A stretch of 64,000 bases of DNA, from NCBI GenBank assembly GCA_905182425.1, contig CAJJBP010000007.1, positions 62,001-126,000 on the forward strand. The letters run 5' to 3'. Positions 1 to 8,854 of the stretch are shown here, piece by piece. The DNA comes from an uncultured Planktomarina sp. (GTDB lineage: Bacteria; Pseudomonadota; Alphaproteobacteria; Rhodobacterales; Rhodobacteraceae). The notes beneath the pieces were generated by a model. The model had not been told where the DNA came from, searched no databases, and worked only from the letters and a program-made list of their open reading frames with translations. How positions within the stretch are numbered: the stretch's first letter is position 1; each line of letters begins with the position of its first letter. Made by a program: the position numbers and the translations under genes.

Positions 1-457
1 CGAGCCTGTTGAACATGGAAGAGAACGCAATCGTAAAAAATAAAGCCGTGTCTATGGCGCTGCCAATCAAAGTAGATGCTAAAGGCGCACGCCACCATAG
101 ACCACTTCGTAAGCGATCAAATATTTGGACGTCCAACATTTGTGCAATTAAAAATCCGATGCCTGATCCAAGTGCGACGCGCAAGGTTACAGCTGGATAA
201 GAATATCCATCTCCCTGCAACATAACTTGCGTGCCAATGAGTGAGCATAAGATCCCCACGCAAAAGCCAACAAAAACTACACGACGTGCTGCGGCAATTC
301 CATAAACTCGGTTCATCACATCCGTGACGAGAAAGGCCAAAGGATAAGTAAAAGCACCCCATGTCAGCCAATCCCCAAATAAGTATTGAACGAGGATGTT
401 TGAGGCGACAACAATTACTGCCATGGCAATAATACCAGGGAGGTAGTTATTTTTCAT
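1..457 (-). CDS. yhhQ: Queuosine precursor transporter, VUT/YhhQ family (C-terminus cut by window edge)
   Basis: Integral membrane protein of the VUT family (COG1738, YhhQ), thought to import queuosine precursors for tRNA modification. The reading frame starts at ATG 455-457 with MKNNYLPGIIAMAVIVVASN and runs off the left edge, so about 152 residues are visible. Hydrophobic helices alternate with the family hallmark 'YPLAFLVTDVMNRVYG' (about residues 39-54) and the later 'D..IF..LR' segment near 'MLDVQIFDRLR'. A weak ribosome-binding site (CGGAA) lies 9 nt before the start, inside the 3' end of a probable preQ1 riboswitch. That combination strongly supports the queuosine-related assignment. 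The C-terminal third is not in the window. Confidence 0.88.
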   Translation of the reverse strand, partial: MKNNYLPGIIAMAVIVVASNILVQYLFGDWLTWGAFTYPLAFLVTDVMNRVYGIAAARRVVFVGFCVGILCSLIGTQVMLQGDGYSYPAVTLRVALGSGIGFLIAQMLDVQIFDRLRSGLWWRAPLASTLIGSAIDTALFFTIAFSSMFNRL

Positions 458-465
458 AGTTTCAA

Positions 466-500
466 TTCCGTTTTTTAGCCAAGGTAGCGGCGACTTGGTC
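466..500 (-). promoter_or_regulatory. Probable preQ1-I (class I) riboswitch
   Basis: On the minus strand a 5-bp stem CCAAG (494-498) / CTTGG (479-483) encloses the 10-nt loop TCGCCGCTAC. It is followed by CT and six A's (471-476) and then CGG (468-470). Loop CCG (488-490) can pair with the tail CGG to form the H-type pseudoknot, leaving a C (487) right after the loop half, where preQ1-I aptamers carry the ligand-pairing cytosine. The loop length and wording resemble the Thermoanaerobacter tengcongensis aptamer loop (UCGCAGUAAC), and an A-rich tail is typical. The tail runs into the SD-like CGGAA, so ligand would hide the ribosome site (translational control). The gene downstream is a COG1738 transporter, a known preQ1-I target. 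This is a by-eye match, not a covariance-model hit. Confidence 0.7.
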
Positions 501-563
501 AGGTTTGACGTCACCCCGTACGTAGTTTGCAAAAATCTTTCAAGTAAAAAATATTTTTACCAT

Positions 564-1496
564 TCAGGGAGAAGTCAATATTGTTGAACACTGCTCGGGT
601 AAGACTGATAATTTTATTTCTGGCCTTGGCTTTCTTGGTTTTGGATTCGGATTTGGTGGGGGCGGGTTAAGGATGCGATCAACCCACCCTTGCGCCTCAT
701 CACAGCCATCTCCCAAAGGTGGAGGAGCTTGGTTTTTGCATCCCTTTTGTCCCTTGGGGCACTTTATCCGTACGTGAAAATGATAGTGATGCCCATACCA
801 AGGTCTAATTTTACGTAACCAGTCTCTGCTACCTTTTGCTGATTTACACATGGCAACCTTTGCGCCTGGAAAAATAAATATACGTGCGACCCTCGGGTCT
901 GATGCCGCTAGCTTCAAAATAGCTTCATGCTCCGCAGTCCATTTATTATTGGTGAAAGCACCTTTGGACCTACGTGTCGAGACCGAAGAGATTTCTTCCC
1001 GAACGGCCTGGTCTAGATTCAAATCTCTCGCAGGCAGCAACCAAATGTCAGCGTCTAGTCCTATTTGGTGACTAGCATGACCTGACAGCATAGGACCTCC
1101 GCGAGGTTGCGAGATGTCACCAATATAAATACCTTTCCAACTAGTTCCTCTGGCTACTTTACTAGACAAATCTTGCACATAATCAATAAGAACCGGTTGA
1201 CCCCAATTTCGGTTACGCGATAGCCGCATCGCTTGCCAAGTGGGCCCAGTTTCAGGTAACGCCTTTGCACCAGCTAAACATCCTTTAGCATAGCTACCAT
1301 GGGACTGCGCCCTTTGCTTTGAACCCCTCTGAGCAGCTCCGAACAGAAATTTTGCTGGCAAATCTGCCGCAATAGACTCAGGTCTTGCTCGGGGGCCATC
1401 TTCATGACTTTGCGCAAGTAGCGGTTCAATGACACCACAAATTGCCAGCACAGTTATTAAGGTTAAGGTACGGAAGAAGAGGAAACTTTTTCCCAT
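564..1496 (-). CDS. mepA: Penicillin-insensitive murein endopeptidase (MepA family)
   Basis: Periplasmic zinc metallopeptidase (M74) that cuts D-alanyl-meso-DAP cross-links in peptidoglycan. The 310 residues begin with a signal peptide (hydrophobic 5-29, ending near LLAQS). The metal-site motifs are present: 'SGHASHQIGLDADIW' (H140, H143, D148, D150) and 'GHHYHFHVR' (H236-H241). Cysteines at about 73, 217, 246, 253 and 265 fit the disulfides of exported MepA. The C-terminus is a proline-rich tail, 'NPPPPNPNPKPRKPRP', followed by a short end, somewhat longer than E. coli MepA (274 aa). The start overlaps the end of the upstream MFS gene by 34 nt, so the two are probably co-transcribed and translationally coupled. 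Confidence 0.93.
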   Translation of the reverse strand: MGKSFLFFRTLTLITVLAICGVIEPLLAQSHEDGPRARPESIAADLPAKFLFGAAQRGSKQRAQSHGSYAKGCLAGAKALPETGPTWQAMRLSRNRNWGQPVLIDYVQDLSSKVARGTSWKGIYIGDISQPRGGPMLSGHASHQIGLDADIWLLPARDLNLDQAVREEISSVSTRRSKGAFTNNKWTAEHEAILKLAASDPRVARIFIFPGAKVAMCKSAKGSRDWLRKIRPWYGHHYHFHVRIKCPKGQKGCKNQAPPPLGDGCDEAQGWVDRILNPPPPNPNPKPRKPRPEIKLSVLPEQCSTILTSP

Positions 1497-2878
1497 TTGT
1501 CTTGATCTCCATTCGGATGAACCCAGCGCAGCAACAATAAGCCCAAAACGAACAAACCTACGACTGGGGTAAAGCCTAACCGAGCATCATTTAACCAGTA
1601 TGTGAAAACTCCAATCAGAAGTGGAGCTAAAAAGGCAGTAGCCTTACCCGCCAAGGCAAACAATCCGAAGGCCTCAGTCGGACGGTTGGGATTCGTATGT
1701 CTTACCATCATGGAACGGCTGGCAGCATAAATGCCCCCACCAGATCCACCAATCGCCGCACCGCAAATAAACAGCATAATATCTGGCAAACTGGAGCCCT
1801 GAGCCAAAGGGAAGCCATAAAAAGACGTGCGTGACATTCCAATGATGAGTAATGATACGATAATCAATATCCAAATATGACAATAGATCACTGGACGGGG
1901 ACCGAGCTTACGGTCGTATTTTCCTGATATCCATGTGAACAATGCCGCCGAAATTCCACTGATAATTCCAAAAACCCCAAGTTGTGTTTGTCCCCAATCC
2001 AAAACTAAGGCTGCGTAGACACCACCAAACGCGTAAAGTCCGTTGAGTGCGTCACGATAAAACATTTGTGCGCCCATAAACGAAAAGAGGCTTGGCCGTT
2101 TAACCATCTCTTGAAGTGAGGACTTCAGCTCCCCCATAGATTTCCGGAAACCGCCCTGGCTATTTGGGGCTTTGCTTTCGCGCACCCACAAAAAATAAGG
2201 AACCATAAAGACGATAAACCAAATTGCTATAAGCGGACCCACAGCGCGGGTTCCCTCGCGCATATTTGCGTCCAACAATCCAAAGCCGGGATCCAGACCA
2301 ATCATGAAGGTTTTTCCACCATCATCAAAAAATAAAAACAGCATAATAAACAGGCTTAAAATCCCACCAGTGTAGCCCAATGCAGCACCACTCCCAGAAA
2401 TTTTACCCACTTCGTGGCGATCTCCAAGGCTCGGAAGTACCGCATTGGTGAAAACCAACGCTAACTCTGCTGCCACGAATGCTATTGAGAAAAAAAGCAA
2501 AGACGACCACATCGCAGATCCGTCTGGCACCATGTACCAAAGCATCCAGCTACAAATAACATAGACAATCGAGGCCGCCCAAAGCCATGGCATTCGTCGG
2601 CCAGTATTATCAGCGTAAGCTCCAGCTAAAATTCCAATCACCGCCACAAATAATCCAGCAACAGCCTGTCCCATAGACCACATAGTCTGAGCGCTTGCCT
2701 TTGCCGTTGCGTCATCCATACCACTTTCGAGGTAGGCTTGTGCTGCAGTAACCGCAAAATATGGTCCAAAAATGAAAGTAAGGCCTAAAGTATAAAAGGG
2801 TTGCGTTGCCCAATCAAACATCATCCAACCACGGATCCGTTTTTTTAGACTTACGCCAGCGATTATTTCACTAGACAT
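1463..2878 (-). CDS. MFS transporter, UMF1 / Atg22-like family
   Basis: A 471-residue polytopic membrane protein with about 12 hydrophobic helices. The opening 'GWMMFDWATQPFYTLGLTFIFGPYFA' is typical of the UMF1/Atg22-type major facilitator subfamily ('YDWANSAF' type motif), followed by the MFS loop 2-3 signature 'GAYADNTGRRMPWLW' near residues 86-100. The substrate is unknown; related eukaryotic Atg22 proteins export amino acids from vacuoles. It lies between a thioesterase gene (gap 63 nt) and mepA (34-nt overlap) on the same strand, suggesting one transcript, although no metabolic link is obvious. It starts with ATG and the upstream revcomp AAGGGAGAAATAA supplies a good ribosome-binding site. 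Confidence 0.85.
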   Translation of the reverse strand: MSSEIIAGVSLKKRIRGWMMFDWATQPFYTLGLTFIFGPYFAVTAAQAYLESGMDDATAKASAQTMWSMGQAVAGLFVAVIGILAGAYADNTGRRMPWLWAASIVYVICSWMLWYMVPDGSAMWSSLLFFSIAFVAAELALVFTNAVLPSLGDRHEVGKISGSGAALGYTGGILSLFIMLFLFFDDGGKTFMIGLDPGFGLLDANMREGTRAVGPLIAIWFIVFMVPYFLWVRESKAPNSQGGFRKSMGELKSSLQEMVKRPSLFSFMGAQMFYRDALNGLYAFGGVYAALVLDWGQTQLGVFGIISGISAALFTWISGKYDRKLGPRPVIYCHIWILIIVSLLIIGMSRTSFYGFPLAQGSSLPDIMLFICGAAIGGSGGGIYAASRSMMVRHTNPNRPTEAFGLFALAGKATAFLAPLLIGVFTYWLNDARLGFTPVVGLFVLGLLLLRWVHPNGDQDKWEKVSSSSVP

Positions 2879-2941
2879 TTATTTCTCCCTTACTGACATC
2901 TTTGGACTGTGCGGGAGCAGCGGTATCAACGCAAGCCTTTC

Positions 2942-3481
2942 CTAAACTAAGGGCTGCATCGGTGGCCAAGGTCGTAAGTCTTCAGCCGCAGACCAAGCTG
3001 CAATCCAGTCTGGCATTTCAGGTAGAATTACGCCAGTGGCCAATTCAGCCAAAACACGGTCAGTCGAGACAATCCCATTCTCATCAGTCACGGCTGTTCG
3101 GTACAAAGCATGTCCAGCACAAATTCCACGAACCCACATGCTTTGCTCCAGATACATGAAACGTTGATCTACACAAACAGCATGGCTTTGCATTTTAATG
3201 CAATCAAACATCCGTATACGCTTTCGATACCTTACTGAGCTTCCAGCGATAGTCAGTCCCCAGTTGCGTCGCCTTAAAACGTCCATCAAACCTGCACGCT
3301 TCGCCAACGGCAAACGACCCATGTCATAAAGGGTCAAGGCACGCCCATTGTTAAGCTCCATCCAAAGATCCAAATCCCAGGGCAGGCAATAATGCAAACT
3401 TTCATGGGTCTCACCGACACCTAATGGAGATGCCTTCCTGTGTAGAAAAAATTGCCATGCGAGGCGAATAAAGGGATACAT
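2942..3481 (-). CDS. Acyl-CoA thioesterase-like protein (4HBT hot-dog family)
   Basis: 179-residue protein resembling the 4-hydroxybenzoyl-CoA thioesterase / THEM6-like group. The segment 'PWDLDLWMELNNGRALTLYDMGR' (residues about 34-56) corresponds to the hot-dog 'D.D...HMNNA.Y....' motif, with 'N' retained and the usual catalytic aspartate at 'DLDLW'. It is followed by 'VRYRKRIRMFDCIKMQSHAVCVDQRFMYLEQSMW', the typical beta-sheet core ('YRRPL..FD....'). It is likely cytosolic and active on acyl-CoA thioesters, but the substrate cannot be read from sequence. It is the first gene of a minus-strand group with the MFS gene and mepA. An upstream gap of 129 nt separates it from divergent yggT. Confidence 0.75.
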   Translation of the reverse strand: MYPFIRLAWQFFLHRKASPLGVGETHESLHYCLPWDLDLWMELNNGRALTLYDMGRLPLAKRAGLMDVLRRRNWGLTIAGSSVRYRKRIRMFDCIKMQSHAVCVDQRFMYLEQSMWVRGICAGHALYRTAVTDENGIVSTDRVLAELATGVILPEMPDWIAAWSAAEDLRPWPPMQPLV

Positions 3482-3610
3482 GTAAGGAACTCCAGTTTAT
3501 AATCAAATCGCCTGTGTAAGAAGGAAGGTCAAGCCTTCGGACAGTTATGTCTCTTGCCGATAGATCTCTTAGCGCTTAGGTAATAACTTATAAATTTTAC
3601 TGAGGTTCCC

Positions 3611-3889
3611 ATGGCACCAATTTTTGCAATTCCCTACATGATCTTGAACGTAATCTGGTTCTTCATCATCGCACATTTTATCATGAGCTGGCTCATCGCA
3701 TTTAATGTACTTAACCTAAAACAACCCGTAGTCAGCCAAATTTGGCAAGGACTGAACCGCATGCTGGATCCAATTTACCAGCCTATTCGCCGTTTTTTAC
3801 CTAATATGGGTGGACTCGACCTTACACCGCTAGCCTCTTTGCTCATTGTCGCAGCGCTACAATATACGCTTGTTTATTACGGCAACTAA
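3611..3889 (+). CDS. yggT: YggT family membrane protein
   Basis: 92-residue protein with two transmembrane helices (about 10-30 and 70-90) and the family's conserved centre 'LNRMLDPIYQPIRRFLPNMGGLDLTPLASLLIVAALQ', here seen around residues 44-84 (P-I-RR-P and D-P/TP motifs). YggT proteins are small inner-membrane proteins linked to osmotic tolerance or division-related functions, with no firm biochemistry. GAGG 6 nt before the ATG is a clear ribosome-binding site. recQ follows 15 nt downstream on the same strand, an arrangement seen in other Rhodobacteraceae, so the pair is probably co-transcribed. Confidence 0.9.
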   Translation: MAPIFAIPYMILNVIWFFIIAHFIMSWLIAFNVLNLKQPVVSQIWQGLNRMLDPIYQPIRRFLPNMGGLDLTPLASLLIVAALQYTLVYYGN

Positions 3890-3904
3890 AGCATCGGAAC
3901 CGCT

Positions 3905-5947
3905 ATGCCCTATTCTGCCCTCCTGAGGGATGTCTTTGGATTCTCTACCTTCCGGCCCGGACAGGAAGATATTGTTCAGGCTGTAACAGAGGGCAAAAAC
4001 GTACTGGCGATTATGCCAACAGGCGGTGGAAAATCCCTATGCTTCCAATTACCAGCACTGCTCCGTGAAGGGGTCACTGTTGTCATCTCGCCACTGATCG
4101 CTCTGATGCGCGATCAAGTTCGCGCGCTTCAGGCAGTAGGCGTAAGCGCAGGCGCGCTCACATCTGGAAACACACCTGAGGAAACCGATGCCATTTGGGA
4201 AGCGCTGGAGCATGGGCAGCTAAAATTACTTTACATAGCGCCTGAAAGACTGGCCGCGGGATCAGCTCTTGGCATGTTGCGCCGGATTGGTGTCAGTTTG
4301 ATTGCGGTTGATGAAGCGCATTGCGTATCACAATGGGGCCATGATTTCAGACCAGATTATCTACGCATTGGTGAGTTGCGTCAGGCACTTGATGTGCCAC
4401 TTGCCGCCTTTACCGCAACTGCAGATGAAGAAACCCAGGCTGAGATTATCAAAAAATTATTTGATGGTAGGGCACCAGCCAGCTTTTTGCATGGATTTGA
4501 TCGTCCTAATATACACCTTGCCTTTGCCGCCAAAGACCAACCACGTAAACAAATTTTGAATTTTGCCAATGCTCGAAAAGGGCAATCTGGAATTGTTTAC
4601 TGCGGCACACGCGCCAAAACAGAAACAATCGCACGCGCACTTCAAGAAAATGGACACTCAGCCTGTCATTATCATGGCGGCATGGAAGCTGAAGATCGGC
4701 GCCTTGTCGAAAGCAGATTTCAACGGGAAGACGGCCTGATTGTTGTTGCGACTGTAGCGTTTGGAATGGGCGTTGATAAACCCGATATTCGTTGGGTTGC
4801 ACATGCAGATTTACCCAAATCAATCGAATCCTATTATCAAGAGATTGGTCGTGGCGGCCGCGATGGCGCTCCTGCGGAAACTCTCACACTATTTGGGGCA
4901 GATGACATCCGATTACGCAGATCCCAGATTGATGAAGGCCTTGCTCCCACTGATCGAAAAATGGCAGATCATGCTCGCTTGAATGCCTTGCTTGGCCTAG
5001 CAGAGGCTTTGAGCTGCCGACGTGAAAACCTTTTGCAATATTTTGGAGAAACTGATGTCACATGCAAAAACTGTGATCTGTGCGACAGTCCACCCGAGGT
5101 CTTTGACGGTACCCAACCTGTTCGTATGGCGCTCTCCGCTATTTTGAGAACTGGGGAATGGTTCGGAGCCGGGCATTTAATTGATATTTTGCGCGGCACC
5201 GCTACCGAGAAAGTTCGTCAACGCGCTCATAATGAAATTCCAACTTTTGGAGTTGGAAAAAATATGAGCAAAGCTCAGTGGCAGGCTATTTTTCGCCAAA
5301 TGATGGGCCACGATTTGATTCGGCCAGACCCAGAGCGTCACGGTGGATTACGTTTTACCGAAAATGCACGTCCATTGCTAAAGGGCGAGGCACAGATACA
5401 ACTTCGCAAAGACAGTATCACCTCCGCAAATGATAGTAGGCCTGTTGTCAAGTTACTTGTTTCAGATGAAGATGCGCCTCTCTTATCAGCACTGAAAGCA
5501 AACCGACGCGCGCTTGCCGAACAACAAAAAGTGCCTGCTTACATAATTTTCAACGACAAAACTTTAATTGAGATGGCAGAAAAACGTCCAAAAAACCTAG
5601 ATGAAATGGCGGCCATTGGAGGTGTGGGTGCCAAAAAGTTGGAGAGCTATGGCAAGGGCTTCTTATCGGTCATAACCGGAACTGATACCATCGTTCATCC
5701 AACGCGTCGCAAATTAGCAGGACAACCAGTAGCTAACATATTCGATCAGTTGCTCGCTGCGCAAGTAGAACTAGAGCGTGGGGAACTGGGCACAGATAAA
5801 CCATTATCTTGCTCAACATCAGTCTTACGAAATATTGCAGAAATGCAGCCCAAAACCATCAAGAAAATGTCTAAAATTGCAGGAATGAACGAATCGCGTG
5901 CTGAAAGATTTGGTGCTGCGTTCTTAGAAATCTTGAAGTCCCAGTAG
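3905..5947 (+). CDS. recQ: ATP-dependent DNA helicase RecQ
   Basis: 3'-to-5' superfamily 2 DNA helicase for recombination and fork repair. The 680 residues carry, in order, the helicase core with Walker A 'MPTGGGKSLCF' (about 37-47) and 'DEAHC' (DEAH box, about 136-140), motif VI 'QEIGRGGRDG' (about 312-321), the RecQ-C-terminal zinc site (four Cys near 'C.REN....' and 'CKNCDLC', about 364-392), the winged-helix RQC region, and an HRDC domain (about 519-595, 'LIEMAEKRPKNLDEMAAIGGVG'). The last 90 residues, 'IAEMQPKTIKKMSKIAGMNESRAERFG', look like a second HRDC-like repeat. The length matches bacterial RecQ with an extra C-terminal helical unit. It follows yggT closely and precedes yaaA by 36 nt. 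Confidence 0.97.
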   Translation: MPYSALLRDVFGFSTFRPGQEDIVQAVTEGKNVLAIMPTGGGKSLCFQLPALLREGVTVVISPLIALMRDQVRALQAVGVSAGALTSGNTPEETDAIWEALEHGQLKLLYIAPERLAAGSALGMLRRIGVSLIAVDEAHCVSQWGHDFRPDYLRIGELRQALDVPLAAFTATADEETQAEIIKKLFDGRAPASFLHGFDRPNIHLAFAAKDQPRKQILNFANARKGQSGIVYCGTRAKTETIARALQENGHSACHYHGGMEAEDRRLVESRFQREDGLIVVATVAFGMGVDKPDIRWVAHADLPKSIESYYQEIGRGGRDGAPAETLTLFGADDIRLRRSQIDEGLAPTDRKMADHARLNALLGLAEALSCRRENLLQYFGETDVTCKNCDLCDSPPEVFDGTQPVRMALSAILRTGEWFGAGHLIDILRGTATEKVRQRAHNEIPTFGVGKNMSKAQWQAIFRQMMGHDLIRPDPERHGGLRFTENARPLLKGEAQIQLRKDSITSANDSRPVVKLLVSDEDAPLLSALKANRRALAEQQKVPAYIIFNDKTLIEMAEKRPKNLDEMAAIGGVGAKKLESYGKGFLSVITGTDTIVHPTRRKLAGQPVANIFDQLLAAQVELERGELGTDKPLSCSTSVLRNIAEMQPKTIKKMSKIAGMNESRAERFGAAFLEILKSQ

Positions 5948-5983
5948 GTAGCGCTAAACTAAGGGAATCAAGGAGTTCAAAAC

Positions 5984-6757
5984 ATGTTGGTATGTATTTC
6001 ACCCGCCAAAAAATTAGATTGGTCAGCCGTAGAAAGAACGGATTTAACTCTGCCAGACTTCAGTAAGGAAGCTTTGAGCTTGGCAAAAACAGCACGCGGC
6101 TTATCTATTACAGAACTTCAAAACCTAATGAAAATTAGTCTTAATTTAGCCCAACTGAATCAAGATCGATTCAAAAACTATGCCGAGACACCAGACGTGG
6201 GCGCTCTACGTCCTGCAGCTTTGGCCTTCGCAGGCGACACCTACCAGGGATTAGAGGCGACCACTTTGAGTGACGACGACATGCGCTGGGCTCAAGATCA
6301 TTTAAGAATTTTATCTGGCCTTTATGGTGTTTTGCGTCCACTCGATCAAATTCAAGCCTACCGTCTCGAAATGGGATCACGCTTGAATACGCAACGTGGG
6401 AAATCATTATATGAATATTGGGGTTCCAACATCGCCAAAGCACTAAATGATCAAGCCGTAGCAACAGGATCCACAACTTTAATCAATTGCGCTAGTCAAG
6501 AATATTTTGGTGCAGTGGACCTCAAAATCTTGAAAGTTGATACCGTTACACCACAGTTTTTGGAGTTCAAGGATGGTAAAGCAAAGATTGTAAGCTTCTT
6601 TGCAAAAAAAGCACGTGGAGCAATGGCACGGTTTGTTATGCAGAATCGTCTCTCACGCGCAGATCAAATTATGGACTTTGATAGTGGTGGGTATGAATAT
6701 CAGCCAGATCAATCCACATACGAAAAACCTGTTTTCTTGCGCACTTATCGAGTTTAG
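5984..6757 (+). CDS. yaaA: Peroxide stress protein YaaA (DUF328/UPF0246)
   Basis: 257-residue cytosolic protein of the YaaA family, which lowers free iron and protects DNA and proteins during hydrogen peroxide stress. Family signatures are all visible: N-terminal 'MLVCISPAKKLDW', central 'AFAGDTYQGL', 'LRILSGLYGVLRPLD.IQAYRLEMGSRL' (about residues 106-134, quoted in part) and 'LINCASQEYF'. The length is the family norm (about 257). 'AAGGAG' 7 nt before the ATG sets the start. It ends in a 4-bp overlap with the convergent idi gene, so the two 3' ends interlock. Confidence 0.96.
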   Translation: MLVCISPAKKLDWSAVERTDLTLPDFSKEALSLAKTARGLSITELQNLMKISLNLAQLNQDRFKNYAETPDVGALRPAALAFAGDTYQGLEATTLSDDDMRWAQDHLRILSGLYGVLRPLDQIQAYRLEMGSRLNTQRGKSLYEYWGSNIAKALNDQAVATGSTTLINCASQEYFGAVDLKILKVDTVTPQFLEFKDGKAKIVSFFAKKARGAMARFVMQNRLSRADQIMDFDSGGYEYQPDQSTYEKPVFLRTYRV

Positions 6758-7236
6758 GCCTTAAAAATTTTGTTTGCATATTTCTGTAAATAAATCTTAA
6801 GCCATGGCGTATATATATTTGGTTGGGATACAATTTTAGCGTTCAATTCTTCCAGAGCTTCCCAACAGTAGTCCATCACCTCATCTGGGTTGGGTAGCAT
6901 TATAACGCTTGTAAAGTTTACAAAAAAAATTTGCACAACTTCGTTTTCTATTAATCCCGGAGGTACTTCAGCTCGGTACTCAATAGTGTCGATATATTGT
7001 GGCTCAACACCAATGATACCCAATTCTTCTTGCAGTCTTCGTTGCGCACAATTCAAGCCCAGCGTTTTCCAATTTGGATGAGTACAGCACGAATTGGTCC
7101 ACAGTCCTGGCGTATGATATTTTTTCAATATGCGGCTCTGCAAAAGCGTATGAGATCCATTCAAAACAAATACAAACACGGCCTTGTGCTGTAGACCTCG
7201 TTGGTGGGCCTCCAGTTTTTCAACTGACTGCACCAC
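6754..7236 (-). CDS. idi: Isopentenyl-diphosphate delta-isomerase, type 1
   Basis: Nudix-fold enzyme interconverting IPP and DMAPP for isoprenoid synthesis. In the 160 residues the catalytic cysteine sits in 'WTNSCCTHP' (C51 matching E. coli C67), the Nudix-like helix is 'AQRRLQEELGI' (64-74) and the metal/catalytic glutamates are in 'IENEV' (E97, E99). 'YTPWLKIYLQ' near the C-terminus is also family-typical. It is slightly shorter than E. coli Idi (182 aa) but of the size found in phototrophic alphaproteobacteria. The gene points away from hemA and shares a 4-bp 3' overlap with yaaA. In purple bacteria idi often lies in the photosynthesis gene cluster; no bch/crt/puf genes are visible here. 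Confidence 0.94.
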   Translation of the reverse strand: MVQSVEKLEAHQRGLQHKAVFVFVLNGSHTLLQSRILKKYHTPGLWTNSCCTHPNWKTLGLNCAQRRLQEELGIIGVEPQYIDTIEYRAEVPPGLIENEVVQIFFVNFTSVIMLPNPDEVMDYCWEALEELNAKIVSQPNIYTPWLKIYLQKYANKIFKA

Positions 7237-7557
7237 GCCATCAATTCAAGTAGGAATCATTATACCCATAAGACGAGTCCAAGAAACATAACAAGTTTGT
7301 AAACAGTTTTGAGCAGACACAACATTATAGAATAATAGTCGATCTGTTCACTGATTTAAAACTCTGCGGAAAATTAACATTTATGACTTGTGATATATAA
7401 AAATTAGAACTGATGGAGTTGTAGATGGCTCTTTTTTGATTCTAGGCCTTTTAGGCGAAAATGTCGCGGGTTTTGCCATTGAAATTAGTAGGTCCACAAT
7501 AGATTGCTTCATGGAAGCCAGACCTATTATAAAAGAACTGTGGGAAAGAATATTGTA
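7237..7557. other. Divergent intergenic region between idi and hemA (321 bp)
   Basis: AT-rich region holding the promoters of idi (minus) and hemA (plus). I see no complete gene, RNA gene or strong palindrome, and no TTGAT-N4-ATCAA FNR-type box although hemA is FNR-controlled in some relatives. A hemA ribosome-binding site (GGGAAAG, about 7547-7553) is the only clear element at its right end. Confidence 0.6.
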
Positions 7558-8769
7558 ATGTCATTTGATAGTTTTTTCAAAGATCAACTGAATCAATTAA
7601 AGGCAGATGGAAATTATCGGTATTTTGCTGATCTTGAACGTAGCACAGGTAAGTTTCCACGTGCTACAAACCACTTTGATGGTGGAAAGCGGGATGTGAC
7701 TGTTTGGTGTTCTAATGATTACCTTGGTATGGGGCAGCATCCAAAGGTTATCGCGTCAATGCAAGAAGCTGTTGGACGCTGTGGAACCGGTGCTGGCGGA
7801 ACACGTAACATCAGCGGGACAAATCATGACCACTTGTTGCTCGAAAAAGAGCTGGCGGATCTACATGGCAAGTCAGATGCTCTTCTGTTCACATCTGGCT
7901 ATGTCTCCAATTGGACAACCCTGACCACTTTAGGTTCTAAAATACCTAATGTAGTTATCCTCTCTGATAGTGAGAATCACGCGTCGATGATTGAAGGGAT
8001 CCGCCACTCGAAAGCTGATAAAGTAATTTGGCAACATAATAATGTGAAGGATTTAGACAGAAAATTGTCTGCATGCGGAGACCGCCCCAAGATTGTGGCG
8101 TTCGAAAGCGTTTATTCAATGGACGGCGATATCGCTCCAATGGCTGCAATTATTGATGTCTGCGAAAAACATGGCGCACTAACATATGTTGATGAGGTAC
8201 ATGCAGTTGGCATGTATGGTCCACGCGGTGGTGGTATCAGCGAACGTGAAGGTCTCACAGATCGAATTGACGTTATTGAAGGAACTTTAGGTAAGGCTTT
8301 TGGCTGCGTCGGTGGTTACATCACAGGTTCTTCCGAGATTTGCGATTTCATCAGGTCATTTGGATCTGGTTTCATTTTCACAACAGCCTTACCACCAGCA
8401 GTTGCAGCAGCAGCACGGACCTCAGTAGCACATCTCAAGGCTAGTAACACAGAGCGACTTGGCCAACAGACGCAAGTAGCGCGCTTGCGCGCTGGGCTTG
8501 ATCGTGCAGGTATTCCGCACATGCAAAACGACAGCCATATCATCCCGGTTATGATTAAAGATCCCGTTAAAACAAAAATGATTGCTGATTATCTGATGGA
8601 TCAATTTGGTATCTATGTGCAGCCCATTAACTACCCAACTGTTCCAAAAGGGACAGAACGGCTTCGGTTCACTCCATCGCCACTCCACAGTGATGCAGAC
8701 ATTGATCACTTAGTATCAGCGCTCTCGTCGCTGTGGAAACAATGTGCAATTTCGCGCGCCGTAGCTTAA
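7558..8769 (+). CDS. hemA: 5-aminolevulinate synthase
   Basis: PLP enzyme condensing glycine and succinyl-CoA to 5-aminolevulinate, the first step of the C4 route to haem and (bacterio)chlorophyll in alphaproteobacteria. The protein is 403 residues when started at ATG 7558 ([15 protein letters not shown]), the start expected for the family; an upstream in-frame ATG at 7504 would add 18 unconserved residues. Landmarks are '[10 protein letters not shown]', the glycine-rich '[13 protein letters not shown]' (about 76-88), '[10 protein letters not shown]' and the PLP lysine in 'GTLGKAFG' (K246). The gene is followed 85 nt downstream by cycA on the same strand, an order known from alphaproteobacterial photosynthesis gene clusters. 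Confidence 0.98.
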   Translation: MSFDSFFKDQLNQLKADGNYRYFADLERSTGKFPRATNHFDGGKRDVTVWCSNDYLGMGQHPKVIASMQEAVGRCGTGAGGTRNISGTNHDHLLLEKELADLHGKSDALLFTSGYVSNWTTLTTLGSKIPNVVILSDSENHASMIEGIRHSKADKVIWQHNNVKDLDRKLSACGDRPKIVAFESVYSMDGDIAPMAAIIDVCEKHGALTYVDEVHAVGMYGPRGGGISEREGLTDRIDVIEGTLGKAFGCVGGYITGSSEICDFIRSFGSGFIFTTALPPAVAAAARTSVAHLKASNTERLGQQTQVARLRAGLDRAGIPHMQNDSHIIPVMIKDPVKTKMIADYLMDQFGIYVQPINYPTVPKGTERLRFTPSPLHSDADIDHLVSALSSLWKQCAISRAVA

Positions 8770-8816
8770 TTGATACCTATTTATTGGCGCTAAACTCCAG
8801 TGTCGTCACTGTAAAG

Positions 8817-8831
8817 TTACCTGCCAGGTAA
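8817..8831. promoter_or_regulatory. Perfect inverted repeat upstream of cycA
   Basis: TTACCTG-C-CAGGTAA, a 7-bp perfect inverted repeat with a 1-nt centre, lies 24 nt before the cycA start. It has the size and symmetry of a dimeric-regulator operator (TetR or similar). It is not followed by a T-run, so it is not a terminator for hemA. The regulator is unknown. Confidence 0.4.
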
Positions 8832-8854
8832 GTACATTAAAGGAATGTTAAACA

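Noticed and set aside
9-371. Short reading frames on both strands (63 and 84 residues) over the left end
   Set aside because: They lie antisense to or out of frame with the VUT transporter, whose protein has clear family motifs.
7237-7557. FNR-type or other oxygen-control site in front of hemA
   Set aside because: No TTGAT-N4-ATCAA-like match can be found in the gap.
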